Below are positions 37,628-46,065 of a stretch of DNA of 64,000 nt, piece after piece. Both the position numbers and the translations under genes were made by a program. Position 1 is the first letter of the stretch; each line of letters starts with the position of its first letter. The stretch is from an uncultured Persicobacter sp. (lineage in GTDB: Bacteria; Bacteroidota; Bacteroidia; Cytophagales; Cyclobacteriaceae): the NCBI GenBank assembly GCA_947498325.1, contig CANMKE010000006.1, forward strand, positions 148,309 to 212,308, given 5' to 3'. A model generated the notes under the pieces. The model saw nothing but the letters and a program-made list of their open reading frames with translations. It was not told where the DNA came from and made no database searches.

Positions 37628-38440
37628 TTAACCTTGTAGCCACTGCCCTGGTGTAATCGGAATCCAGGTAGTGCCGATGCTCTGTCCGCCTGACTGAAAA
37701 TAAGGCTTGATCTCCAGTCTGATATTATGTGGGTTTTTATCTGTAAGCGCCTTAATAATTCTTGTAAGGCCGCTGTTCCCCTTGAATGTTTCTCCCAAGT
37801 GGTATAAATCAGCCACTTTTATCGCAACAGGCAATACCTTCTTCTGGTCGGGCTGAATCTCGAAACCCTCTTCCTGCTGGCCAAAGTTATAGGTGAAAGC
37901 GTGTGAGGCCTGATCTGCCACAACATTCTGAAAAGCATTGGCACGCAAGGCACTGATATGTCGAGCGCCCACCGCAATTTCTATGTCAGCAGGTTGCCAA
38001 TCGCCATTTCCGTCTTTTACCGACAGGCGAACATCCAGGCGGCTCATGGCTGCCTCGCGGTTGGTTGTATTGTGCGCAACCACATTGGCGATGAAGACAA
38101 GCGGTAACTGTGTTTTGGTGTTCTTCATGCCATTATGAAAGCCATCGCCACTGATCCAGCTGCTGATTCCACCAATGAGCTTATCAATGCCCTGCTCGCC
38201 GAAGGTAACGGCCGCCTCTTTAAATACCTCATTGTAATTGTTGGATTGCACGGCGTCTTTCATGGTGTGAAAGCTGATTGCCCCAATGGTAGCATCTCCA
38301 ATGGCTGGAATTTGCTCCTCCTGGTCACCCCAAGAGTAATGAAGATTGAACATGTTGAGTGCGTCCATAATTTGGTCGCAACTTTGCAGGCTGACGCCTA
38401 CACAAACCAATAGCGCAAGGAGCGTGAATTTTAGTTTCAT
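37628..38440 (-). CDS. Hypothetical lipoprotein
   Basis: 270 residues. Signal with lipobox LQSC (Cys20). The mature part is beta-rich with an LEA/WHy-like flavour (VFIANVVAHNTTNREAAMSRLDVRLSVKDGN followed by GARHISALRANAF), but no family is claimed. Probably in the periplasm or outer membrane. Single gene with terminator. Confidence 0.68.
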   Translation of the reverse strand: MKLKFTLLALLVCVGVSLQSCDQIMDALNMFNLHYSWGDQEEQIPAIGDATIGAISFHTMKDAVQSNNYNEVFKEAAVTFGEQGIDKLIGGISSWISGDGFHNGMKNTKTQLPLVFIANVVAHNTTNREAAMSRLDVRLSVKDGNGDWQPADIEIAVGARHISALRANAFQNVVADQASHAFTYNFGQQEEGFEIQPDQKKVLPVAIKVADLYHLGETFKGNSGLTRIIKALTDKNPHNIRLEIKPYFQSGGQSIGTTWIPITPGQWLQG

Positions 38441-38748
38441 AAGTCAGTTAATTATTGATAAATCCCCCAGTGGCAAACCATTCTGGCGCAATCCACTGCG
38501 GAAAGGAGATATATGTTCTTCAAAATTAATGGAGCGTGATTATTCGACGGCATGAACCCGACGGCTTTAATGAAAATTGATGCTATTGGAAGGGAATTTG
38601 AAACAGCTTCAGTAGGGCGGAGAAGAAGGTAAGGCGGCTGATCAGTGATCTTTCGGGTAGCTTCCTGAGCTAAAAATGAATACTCCGAATATTATTTCGT
38701 ATCTTTGGGGCTGATTGCGCAAAACGGCGCATTTAGTAAACGATATAT
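38441..38748. other. Divergent intergenic region
   Basis: 308 bp between the lipoprotein and helicase genes. It carries a -7 box TATCTTTG at 38700-38707 for the helicase; nothing else is supported. Confidence 0.5.
38700..38707 (+). promoter_or_regulatory. Bacteroidota -7 box of the helicase gene
   Basis: TATCTTTG, 41 bp before the ATG; no clear -33 box. Confidence 0.6.
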
Positions 38749-40098
38749 ATGTCATTTGAAAATTTAGGATTATCGTCTTCATTATTGAAGGCGATCGAAG
38801 AGCAAGGCTACGACAAGCCATCCCCAATACAGGAACAAGTGATTCCTGTAGTGTTACAAGGGAAGGATGTGTTGGCTTCTGCTCAAACAGGAACAGGAAA
38901 AACAGCCGGCTTTACGTTGCCTATCTTAGAGCAATTCACAGAAAATCCTCATCATAATCTCAAGAAGAGAAACATCCGTGCGTTGATTCTAACGCCTACC
39001 CGTGAGCTTGCAGCTCAAATTCAGGAAAACGTCATCAATTATTCTAAGCATGTAGATGTCCGTTCAACGGTGATCTTTGGTGGTGTTAAACAGGCCGCTC
39101 AGGTTCGTGCATTGCAGAAAGGCGTTGATATTTTGGTGGCCACGCCCGGTCGCTTGCTTGACCTGCACAATCAGGGAGAAGTGAAGCTGAACAAAATTGA
39201 AGTTTTGGTTTTGGATGAAGCCGACCGTATGCTTGATATGGGCTTCCATCGCGATATTCAGCGCATCATGAACTTGATTCCATCAAGTCGTCAGACATTG
39301 CTGTTCTCCGCGACATTCTCTACAGAAATCCGTCGCCTGGCCTCTAAATTCCTTACCGACCCCGTAACGGTAGAAGTTGCGGCAACCAACACCACCGCCG
39401 AACGTGTGAATCAGTCTTTCTATAAGGTGGATAAAACGTCGAAGGCGATGGCCGTTATTCATTTGTTGGAAAAATGGGACGAGGAGCAAGTTCTTATTTT
39501 CTGTCGTACCAAGCATGGCGCAAGTCGCCTGAGTAAACGACTTGAGAAGAAAGGGATTTCTTCCGCAGCCATCCACGGCGATAAAAGTCAGCAACAGCGT
39601 ATTCGTGCGCTTGAAGGCTTTAAAAAAGGCGCCATCCGTGTTTTGGTAGCCACTGATATTGCTGCGCGTGGTTTGGATATCCCCTTGTTGCCATACGTGA
39701 TCAACTATGAGATGCCGAATGTGCCTGCAGATTATGTTCACCGAATCGGTCGTACGGGTCGTGCCGGCGCAAGTGGTGATGCACACTCATTGGTGGGACA
39801 GGACGAGACAGAGTATATGTTGGCCATTGGCAAGCTGTTGAAGAAAGCCATCAAGGCAAAGGTGTTGGAAGGTTTCGAGCCTTCGGACAACCCGCCGAAG
39901 ATTCCTCAGCACAATAAGCCGTCAAGCAATAAGCCGACAAGAAAGCCCAATGGTGGTGGAGGATTCAAAAAGAAACGTCCGGCAGCAGGAAGTGGCAACA
40001 GCGAGCAGGGAGGCAACAGAAATGCTCGAAGTGGCAGACCGAATACCGGCGAAGGCAAAGCGAAATTGTCGAATAATCGCCGTTCGAACCGACGTTAA
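38749..40098 (+). CDS. DEAD-box RNA helicase (RhlE-like)
   Basis: 449 residues. ATP-dependent unwinding of RNA, often in ribosome assembly or cold adaptation. Q motif (YDKPSPIQEQ), motif I AQTGTGKT (45-52), DEAD box LDEADRMLDMGFHRDIQRI, SAT, and HRIGRTGRAG are complete. The last 70 residues are a basic, Gly/Asn/Arg-rich tail for RNA binding. Family membership in the RhlE/DbpA group is by overall look. Confidence 0.95.
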   Translation: MSFENLGLSSSLLKAIEEQGYDKPSPIQEQVIPVVLQGKDVLASAQTGTGKTAGFTLPILEQFTENPHHNLKKRNIRALILTPTRELAAQIQENVINYSKHVDVRSTVIFGGVKQAAQVRALQKGVDILVATPGRLLDLHNQGEVKLNKIEVLVLDEADRMLDMGFHRDIQRIMNLIPSSRQTLLFSATFSTEIRRLASKFLTDPVTVEVAATNTTAERVNQSFYKVDKTSKAMAVIHLLEKWDEEQVLIFCRTKHGASRLSKRLEKKGISSAAIHGDKSQQQRIRALEGFKKGAIRVLVATDIAARGLDIPLLPYVINYEMPNVPADYVHRIGRTGRAGASGDAHSLVGQDETEYMLAIGKLLKKAIKAKVLEGFEPSDNPPKIPQHNKPSSNKPTRKPNGGGGFKKKRPAAGSGNSEQGGNRNARSGRPNTGEGKAKLSNNRRSNRR

Positions 40099-40197
40099 AA
40101 TTCGTGCGTAGCGGCATTGCATGCGATGCACCATATGCAATGTCTCACGCCCCAATGCTATCGCGAGAGTCCCTCTCGTGATGGCAATTTTAAGAAT

Positions 40198-40332
40198 TAT
40201 CAAGAACTGTCGCACAACTCAATTCTTTGAATGAAACCGAAGGCTTGTTTTGATAGCTGTACGGATGCATCTATGTGTGTATCCAAACCACATCAAATTT
40301 ATGATGATTCGGGCAGACACATAGGTCAGCCC
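40198..40332. repeat. Inverted-repeat arm A
   Basis: Reverse complement of 45499-45632. The best part (40254-40332) matches over nearly 80 bp with few differences, including GATGATTCGGGCAGACACAT. Each arm contains two small hairpins (GGATGCA/TGTATCC and GGGC.GAC/GTC.GCCC). Confidence 0.8.
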
Positions 40333-40581
40333 ATACAGCGGTCAAATTACGGTTGTGTAAAAGTTCAAGCAGTATGATAATTTGCCCACAGATTAATGGG
40401 ATTTATGAGATTATATGCGGTTCATACCTAATAATGTATGATGATGAAGATATTTAATTTTACGGTTTGTCTGAAAGTTACAGAAAATATTTATTCGTCA
40501 TTTAGAAAATCCTTTTAATCTCATTAATCTGTGGACAATAAAAATGATGCAGTATTTGCGGGTTGCGCCACTATTTTACTG

Positions 40582-40612
40582 TTGTAGTCCAAGCGAGACG
40601 CTTGAACTACAA
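40582..40612. repeat. REP-like palindrome
   Basis: TTGTAGTcCAAGCG-aga-CGCTTGaACTACAA, 13 pairs with one mismatch. Its core AGCGAGACGCT recurs in the 60.69-kb palindrome, indicating one repeat family. Lies 21 bp before the ABC-F start. Confidence 0.7.
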
Positions 40613-40632
40613 ATAAAAACAACATTACAAAA

Positions 40633-42264
40633 ATGATTTCAGTTGACGGACTAACCATGGCGTTCGGAGGAAGAACGCTTTTTGAAAATATTTCTTTTGT
40701 GATCAATGAAAGCGACCGTATTGCCTTGATGGGGAAAAACGGCGCTGGAAAATCAACCTTATTAAAAATCCTTGCGGGCGCACAACAGCCTTCGCAGGGG
40801 AATTTGTCAGTGCCCAAAGATCGCCGAGTGGCTTATTTGCCTCAGCACCTTTTGACCGAGGACGATGCGACGGTGATGGAAGAAACTTCCAAAGCTTTTG
40901 CGCACATCCATGCGATGGAAGCGGAGATCGAGGAGCTGAATCAGCAATTGACCACCCGCACCGATTACGAGTCGGACAGTTATATGAAGCTGATCGAGAA
41001 AGTATCGACCTTGAGCGAAGCCTTTTATTCGATCGAAGAAACCAACTTCGAAGCCGATGTTGAGAAAATCCTGAAAGGACTGGGCTTTACGGCGGAAGAT
41101 TTCGACCGTCCGACAAGTGAATTCAGTGGGGGATGGAGAATGCGTATCGAGCTGGCGAAATTGCTTTTGCAAAAGCCCGATTTGATCCTGTTGGATGAGC
41201 CGACCAACCACATGGACATTGAGTCGATCCAATGGCTGGAAGAATTTTTGATCCGCAGTGGCAAGGCAGTAGTGGTGATTTCCCACGACCGTGCCTTTGT
41301 CGATAACATCACCACTCGAACCATTGAGGTAACGATGGGTCGCATCTACGATTACAAAGCCAAGTATTCCGACTATTTGGTGTTGCGTCAGGAGCGTCGC
41401 GAGCAACAACAAAAAGCCTATGACGATCAGCAAAAGATGATTGCCGAAAACAAGGCATTCATTGAGCGATTCAAAGGAACCTATTCCAAAACCAATCAGG
41501 TGCAGTCGCGCGTGCGGATGCTCGAAAAGTTGGAGTTGATCGAGGTGGATGAAGTCGATACCTCCGCTTTGCGTTTGCGCTTCCCACCTTCGCCAAGAGC
41601 GGGCGGTTTCCCTGTCATGGTGCAGGATTTGAGCAAAAGCTATGACGATCATTTGGTATTCAAAGAAGCCAACCTGACCATTAAGCGAGGCGAACGTGTT
41701 GCCTTTGTTGGGAAGAATGGCGAAGGAAAATCCACCATGGTCAAGGCGATCATGAAGGAGATTGATTTCGAGGGAGAGATGACCCATGGACACAATGTGC
41801 AGATCGGTTATTTTGCCCAAAACCAAGCCACGATGATGGACGAAAACCTGACCGTTTTCCAAACCATTGACGATGTAGCAGTAGGGGAGATCCGAAACAA
41901 GATCAAAGACCTGTTGGGTGCCTTCATGTTCGGCGGTGATGAATCTTTGAAAAAAGTAAAAGTATTGTCGGGAGGAGAGCGCACCCGTTTGGCAATGATC
42001 AAACTGTTGCTCGAGCCCGTGAACCTGTTGATTCTCGATGAGCCAACCAACCACCTCGACATGAAAACCAAGGACATCCTCAAAAGCGCCTTGCAGGATT
42101 TCGACGGTACCTTGATCTTGGTATCTCACGACCGTGACTTCCTGACAGGATTGGTGGATAAAACCTATGAGTTCGGAAACAAGCAAGTGAAAGAGCACCT
42201 CGGCGGTATCAACGATTTCTTGGCTAAAAAGAAAATGGCGACGCTGAAGGAGATTGAGAAGTAA
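40633..42264 (+). CDS. ABC-F family ATPase
   Basis: 543 residues, two ABC domains and no membrane part, so a soluble ribosome-associated ABC-F protein (translation factor or antibiotic protection). Domain 1: GKNGAGKS (34-41), SGGWRMR, LDEPTNHMDIESI. Linker with KAYDDQQKMIAENKAFIERF. Domain 2: GKNGEGKS, SGGERTR, LDEPTNHLDMKT. The length and missing C-terminal extension fit the YbiT/Uup-like housekeeping branch. A terminator follows. Confidence 0.93.
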   Translation: MISVDGLTMAFGGRTLFENISFVINESDRIALMGKNGAGKSTLLKILAGAQQPSQGNLSVPKDRRVAYLPQHLLTEDDATVMEETSKAFAHIHAMEAEIEELNQQLTTRTDYESDSYMKLIEKVSTLSEAFYSIEETNFEADVEKILKGLGFTAEDFDRPTSEFSGGWRMRIELAKLLLQKPDLILLDEPTNHMDIESIQWLEEFLIRSGKAVVVISHDRAFVDNITTRTIEVTMGRIYDYKAKYSDYLVLRQERREQQQKAYDDQQKMIAENKAFIERFKGTYSKTNQVQSRVRMLEKLELIEVDEVDTSALRLRFPPSPRAGGFPVMVQDLSKSYDDHLVFKEANLTIKRGERVAFVGKNGEGKSTMVKAIMKEIDFEGEMTHGHNVQIGYFAQNQATMMDENLTVFQTIDDVAVGEIRNKIKDLLGAFMFGGDESLKKVKVLSGGERTRLAMIKLLLEPVNLLILDEPTNHLDMKTKDILKSALQDFDGTLILVSHDRDFLTGLVDKTYEFGNKQVKEHLGGINDFLAKKKMATLKEIEK

Positions 42265-42290
42265 AGCAAAAAGAGAATATTTATTAAAGA

Positions 42291-42317
42291 ACAGATCCAC
42301 TTGGGTCTGTTTTTTTT
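42291..42317 (+). terminator. Terminator after ABC-F gene
   Basis: ACAGAtCCA/TTGGGTCTGT hairpin with TTTTTTT. Confidence 0.78.
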
Positions 42318-42386
42318 ATGCCCAAAATATAGATTGTATAAGAAAAAAGGATTGCCTATCTTATATATTTTAAAATCAACCAAGCA

Positions 42387-43952
42387 ATGAGAATTCTAAC
42401 CTGCATAATTTTTTTGCTCCTTCCATTTTTTGCGAGCGCACAACTTCAGCCTATCGGGCAGTTTTTAGGGAAAGGCGGTGTTCCGATTAATGAGTATGTG
42501 GATCGGAATGATCCTCGTACTGAGGAAATAAGTCTTTTGTTAAATTATTATTCTGGAGAAATACCAGCTGAAGGTTACAGTATAGAGGGAGAAGTCAGAC
42601 CGATAAGGTTTATGTGGAAAAAGGACGAAAAAGTACTGGATACCCTTAGTGGTAAAAAAGTGCCTATTCATATGTTTGAATCAATTAAAGTTGGGGATGA
42701 TTCCTTAATTGTGAATTCACTAATAAAGAAAAATTATGCTTATCGCTGGGTAGGTACATGGGGCGGTTGGGAATTTTTCGAGACTCTTGATAGTGACAAT
42801 TTAGGGTATTATTCAGTGTATTTCGTTCGAAAGAAAGGTGATCAAAACCTTCTTCCGCTTTTAAAAAAGAGGTCAGATAGAGCGCATTCAAAAGACTATT
42901 TTCATTGTAACCTGATGAATGAAATTCCTGCCTTGGTTAGCGCTAAAAAGTCAGGATACTTTAATGGAGCGTCAAAACAATCAGCCTTATTTAAACTTTT
43001 CGAGTATTCTTTCAAAGCAGAGCATCATTTGCCAACCTATTTCAATGAGCATTTTGTGCAAGTCTCCGATTCTATAAAAGCGCAGGTGATAATGAAGGTG
43101 GCTTTCGATGAGGAGCAGCAATTTGTTGAGCGTTATTATAATAAAAAAGGTCAATTGCTCGAGGAAACAACTAAAGTGTCGGGCTTGGATGAAAACCGTA
43201 GATATACTTATCTAAAGGCAAAGGCTTATGATATTGGTAAAGTACTGCAATCGGTATATTCCTTCCCAAATGAGGGCGTTGTTCGTCGTAAGGTAATTAA
43301 GGTTAAGAAAAAACAGCGGGTATTTGACTATTTCCCCAATGGCCAACTACACTACGAGTTTATGGTCTATGAAAGCGGATACTGTAAATTTTTACAAGGG
43401 TTTGATCAGGAGGGTAAAGGCTTCTTAGTAAAAGGAAAAGGTCGGGAGTTTATTCATGATCGAATTCGTGATATAAATATTTATCGCGTGTTTGAAGAGG
43501 ATGAGATGACTAAATCAGTTTATCAGAAGGGAACTGGGTATGTATCTCAGTTGCATACAAGGAAGTTTAAAGCGTCGGAGCAAGCAAAGATGGTAAAAAA
43601 ATTCGATGAGGATAAAATCATTGAAGTTACTGAAGGGCAGAAGCAAGATGTTTATGTGGCAATGTATCTTGTGAAAAGAACGTCAAGCTTGGCTTCAGTG
43701 GATAACCTCACTCATTCAGTGGATCTGGAAGAGGCCTTTGTTGATGGTTGGGTTGAAGCGAGAAATTTGAGTTTGACTGGAATGGATGAAAGCCCTATAA
43801 AAGATGGGGTGTTCGTGTATGAAGTTCCGATGCAGATAAAGGTTGGGTATGAAGGGGTGTTTTATGGATCCCGTTATTACGGAGTGCAACACCATATGAT
43901 ACATATGCAGAATTTTCACCACCCAGTAAATTTTAATTATGGAGGCTTTTAA
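42387..43952 (+). CDS. Exported hypothetical protein with MORN/YwqK-like segment
   Basis: 521 residues, signal peptide 1-18 (FFASAQ). No family recognised for the first 250 residues. The middle has phrases such as YYNKKGQLLEETTKVSG and FDYFPNGQLHYEFMVYE, typical of MORN-like or YwqK repeats. Somewhat richer in AT than its neighbours. Likely periplasmic or surface exposed; function unknown. Confidence 0.68.
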   Translation: MRILTCIIFLLLPFFASAQLQPIGQFLGKGGVPINEYVDRNDPRTEEISLLLNYYSGEIPAEGYSIEGEVRPIRFMWKKDEKVLDTLSGKKVPIHMFESIKVGDDSLIVNSLIKKNYAYRWVGTWGGWEFFETLDSDNLGYYSVYFVRKKGDQNLLPLLKKRSDRAHSKDYFHCNLMNEIPALVSAKKSGYFNGASKQSALFKLFEYSFKAEHHLPTYFNEHFVQVSDSIKAQVIMKVAFDEEQQFVERYYNKKGQLLEETTKVSGLDENRRYTYLKAKAYDIGKVLQSVYSFPNEGVVRRKVIKVKKKQRVFDYFPNGQLHYEFMVYESGYCKFLQGFDQEGKGFLVKGKGREFIHDRIRDINIYRVFEEDEMTKSVYQKGTGYVSQLHTRKFKASEQAKMVKKFDEDKIIEVTEGQKQDVYVAMYLVKRTSSLASVDNLTHSVDLEEAFVDGWVEARNLSLTGMDESPIKDGVFVYEVPMQIKVGYEGVFYGSRYYGVQHHMIHMQNFHHPVNFNYGGF

Positions 43953-44025
43953 TCGATCCCCATGTGGCGGGCTCTCGGTTTTTATTGTGCCTATTGATCA
44001 TTTCGATTGATCGTACAGTATTAAA

Positions 44026-44061
44026 GGCATCAGAGCGTAATTTCTCCCTGATGCTTTTTTT
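44026..44061 (+). terminator. Terminator
   Basis: GCATCAG/CTGATGC hairpin followed by TTTTTTT; its last bases overlap the end of the convergent YwqK-like gene. Confidence 0.75.
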
Positions 44062-44599
44062 AGTCTTCCATGGCGACCTGATCGCTGGCATCCGTCCGCG
44101 TCCAGTCTCCGACTAAAAAGCCATCGGAATAGGTTCCTTTTGCGGTAATTTTGCCGTTTTCATCATATTGAATATAGGTGCCATTTCCATTTTTTATGAG
44201 CTGGTAGCCAATGCGATTGTAGTATGATTTCAGTTTGAAGCGCTCCCGCTCAGACTGCCCTTCGGCTACGACTTCCCAATAACCTTCTTCCATCAAAAGG
44301 CCATTGTCGTACCACCATTGCCATCGTCCCATCTTTTTTCCCTGATCAAAATACTGAATGCTTTTGACTGCTCCATTTGGGTGGTAATAAACAAATTGAC
44401 CGTGCGGTTTACCGTCAATCATTTGTCCTTTTCGGTGCAGAATGTGGTCAAAAGTATAGGATTGACCACGGCCATTTCCCTGTTCAATGCGGTAATACCT
44501 GGCCTCGGTTTCACCACATAACTCGTGGTTGTTATTCAGGTACAGGGTGTCTTGCGCCAGTGGCGTCAACAGATAGGCGAGAGGTAAAAGTACAGACAT
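44060..44599 (-). CDS. YwqK/MORN-repeat protein
   Basis: 179 residues. Hydrophobic start MSVLLPLAYLLTPLAQD suggests export. Then repeats of the pattern G-x-Y-x-x-Y-x-x-N-G: GQFVYYHPNGAVKSIQYFDQGKKMGRWQWWYDNGLL and GTYIQYDENGKITAKGTYSDGFLVGDW. Such proteins are often labelled YwqK-type antitoxins, but in Bacteroidota they are mostly surface or periplasmic proteins of unknown role. Confidence 0.72.
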   Translation of the reverse strand: MSVLLPLAYLLTPLAQDTLYLNNNHELCGETEARYYRIEQGNGRGQSYTFDHILHRKGQMIDGKPHGQFVYYHPNGAVKSIQYFDQGKKMGRWQWWYDNGLLMEEGYWEVVAEGQSERERFKLKSYYNRIGYQLIKNGNGTYIQYDENGKITAKGTYSDGFLVGDWTRTDASDQVAMED

Positions 44600-44715
44600 A
44601 AAAGTAGATGGATTAAAAGCCTTTAATTTACAATATTTTTTATCAATATAATATATCGTCAGCGTTGATTTTTTAGATCACATCCAACATATTATTTTTC
44701 TAAATGAATAGTCTG

Positions 44716-44723
44716 TATCTTTG
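44716..44723 (+). promoter_or_regulatory. Bacteroidota -7 box
   Basis: TATCTTTG upstream of the small acidic gene; an in-frame ATG at 44704 lies upstream of it and so cannot be the start. Confidence 0.62.
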
Positions 44724-44772
44724 CAGGAATTCTAAACAGGGAGTGAAAACTCAAAATTTGACATGCAATAAT

Positions 44773-45042
44773 ATGAAGTGGGAAGCGGATACTTATCTTT
44801 TTCAGACTATTCAGGGAGAAATGAATTTAGCGATGGAGGGACACGAATTGTTGTCTGAAAACCCTCTGACTTATCAGGTACAAGCCAGCGGAAAGGAACT
44901 TCGTGTACAGTTTGGCGAAGAAAATATTGTGGTGTTTGAAGGCGATCAAGAAGCTCGTACCATTGCTATTGCGACCATTGATGAATGGGTAGATGAAGAA
45001 GCGGAAGCTTTGGGCTTTTTGGATGAATTTGAGGAGGAGTAA
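44773..45042 (+). CDS. Small acidic hypothetical protein
   Basis: 89 residues from ATG 44773 (MKWEADTYLFQTIQGEMNLA). Beta-rich first two thirds, then an acidic tail ending DEFEEE. The longer frame from 44704 is rejected because the promoter box lies inside it. Similar in size and charge to the 14849 gene, though not clearly homologous. Function unknown. Confidence 0.65.
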   Translation: MKWEADTYLFQTIQGEMNLAMEGHELLSENPLTYQVQASGKELRVQFGEENIVVFEGDQEARTIAIATIDEWVDEEAEALGFLDEFEEE

Positions 45043-45254
45043 CCTTCGGATTTATCCATTCAAACATTAATTAGAGCTACCCGTAAATAGCGCGTATTTT
45101 TCTTGGAGGCTCCTGCATCAAAAAGGACAGAAAGAGGTTTTTGATTTGCGATGGGATATCCGATTTGCGAAATAAAAAAATCTGTGGAAACCGGTGTAAT
45201 CTGTCGGCAATATAAAATAGTGCAATAATTTGGGTTGCACCGCTCTTGGGCTTG

Positions 45255-45300
45255 AAATGCTTGTTGAGACATAATTCATGATGTCTCAACAAGCATTTTT
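45255..45300 (+). terminator. Long perfect hairpin with T-tail
   Basis: AAATGCTTGTTGAGACAT pairs perfectly (18 bp) with ATGTCTCAACAAGCATTT across an 8-nt loop, and Ts follow. Works as a terminator by form, but is longer than usual. Confidence 0.65.
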
Positions 45301-45498
45301 GAATAAATCTAAGGGCAAACCTGAAAGATCAGCGTTGTGTTAGACGTTAAAAATATCGTCTCTGCGGGGTGCTATTCTAATCTTAAATGACATTGGTTCA
45401 GTCGATACAGCGGATTAATTACTATGAATCCTATCGGGGGTCGTTGCATAACCATAAATTGATTTTGCCCTACAAAATTTTATTTGGTCACTTTAGGG

Positions 45499-45632
45499 GG
45501 CTGACCTGTGTGTCTGCCCGAATCATCATAAATTTTGGTGGGTTGGATACACACATAGGTGCATCCGTACAGCTCACGAAATAATATTTTGCACTATATG
45601 CAGAGCGCTGAGTTGTGCGACAGTCCCTGATC
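45499..45632. repeat. Inverted-repeat arm B
   Basis: Reverse complement of arm A at 40198-40332. Shared landmarks: GGGCAGACACA/TGTGTCTGCCC, GGATACACACATAG, GCATCCGTACAGCT and GAGTTGTGCGACAGT. Confidence 0.8.
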
Positions 45633-45647
45633 ACTATAACAAAAACA

Positions 45648-45683
45648 AAAAAAATCCCACAACTTAACGGCTGTGGGATTTTT
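45648..45683. terminator. Bidirectional terminator
   Basis: AAAAATCCCACA/TGTGGGATTTTT hairpin just past the stop of the 45695-45964 gene. Confidence 0.82.
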
Positions 45684-45694
45684 CATTTTCACCC

Positions 45695-45964
45695 TTATTC
45701 AACAATCTCCACATCACTCGCTTTGAGTTTGCACTGATCCCATTTTGGGTGCTGAACAATCATCTCTTCCAATAAATACTGAGGCCACTGATCCAAAGCA
45801 TCAGCCTTGAATTCGACCAGCAAAGTAGGGTTTTCTGAATTTGGATTACTGATTTTCATAATCGTAACGACCTGCCCCCCCAATTGCAATTCATTCTCCA
45901 ATGGGTTCACAACACCATCTTTGATCTTGACCAATTGTCCGCGTTTATAAGTAGTTTCTGCCAT
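45695..45964 (-). CDS. Small hypothetical protein
   Basis: 89 residues: ETTYKRGQLVKIKDGVVNPLENELQLGGQVVTIMKIS is an SH3-like beta-barrel start, followed by LLVEFKADALDQWPQYLLEEM. No signal or membrane segment. Divergent from mnmE. Function not recognised. Confidence 0.62.
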   Translation of the reverse strand: MAETTYKRGQLVKIKDGVVNPLENELQLGGQVVTIMKISNPNSENPTLLVEFKADALDQWPQYLLEEMIVQHPKWDQCKLKASDVEIVE

Positions 45965-46033
45965 AACAGTTTTATTAATTTAAAGCTTTAATACGTGAAA
46001 TTATCAAATTGCAGACCAATCCACAAATTTGAT

Positions 46034-46041
46034 TATCTTTG
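46034..46041 (+). promoter_or_regulatory. mnmE -7 box
   Basis: TATCTTTG, 24 bp before the ATG; TTG at 46009 is a possible but over-spaced (22 bp) -33 element. Confidence 0.62.
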
Positions 46042-46065
46042 CAACAAATAATAAGGAGAAATTAT

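Larger units (their letters stand above)
40099..40632. other. Repeat-rich intergenic region
   Basis: 534 bp without a gene. From left: CATTGCAT/ATGCAATG hairpin (40115-40142), a palindrome around TATCGCGAGAG/CTCTCGTGAT (40153-40188), an inverted-repeat arm shared with 45.5 kb (40198-40332), a stretch also similar to about 45160-45250, and a REP-like hairpin (40582-40612). Confidence 0.7.
45043..45694. other. Repeat-rich intergenic region
   Basis: 652 bp with no convincing gene. It contains a stretch similar to about 40500-40575 (near AATCTGT and GGGTTGC), a perfect 18-bp hairpin (45255-45298), inverted-repeat arm B (45499-45632) and a bidirectional terminator (45648-45683). Short frames here have no coding character. 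Confidence 0.65.

Noticed and set aside
40807..42300. 497-codon minus-strand ORF
   Set aside because: Antisense to the ABC-F ATPase, which has all motifs on the plus strand; the long frame is a by-product of codon bias.
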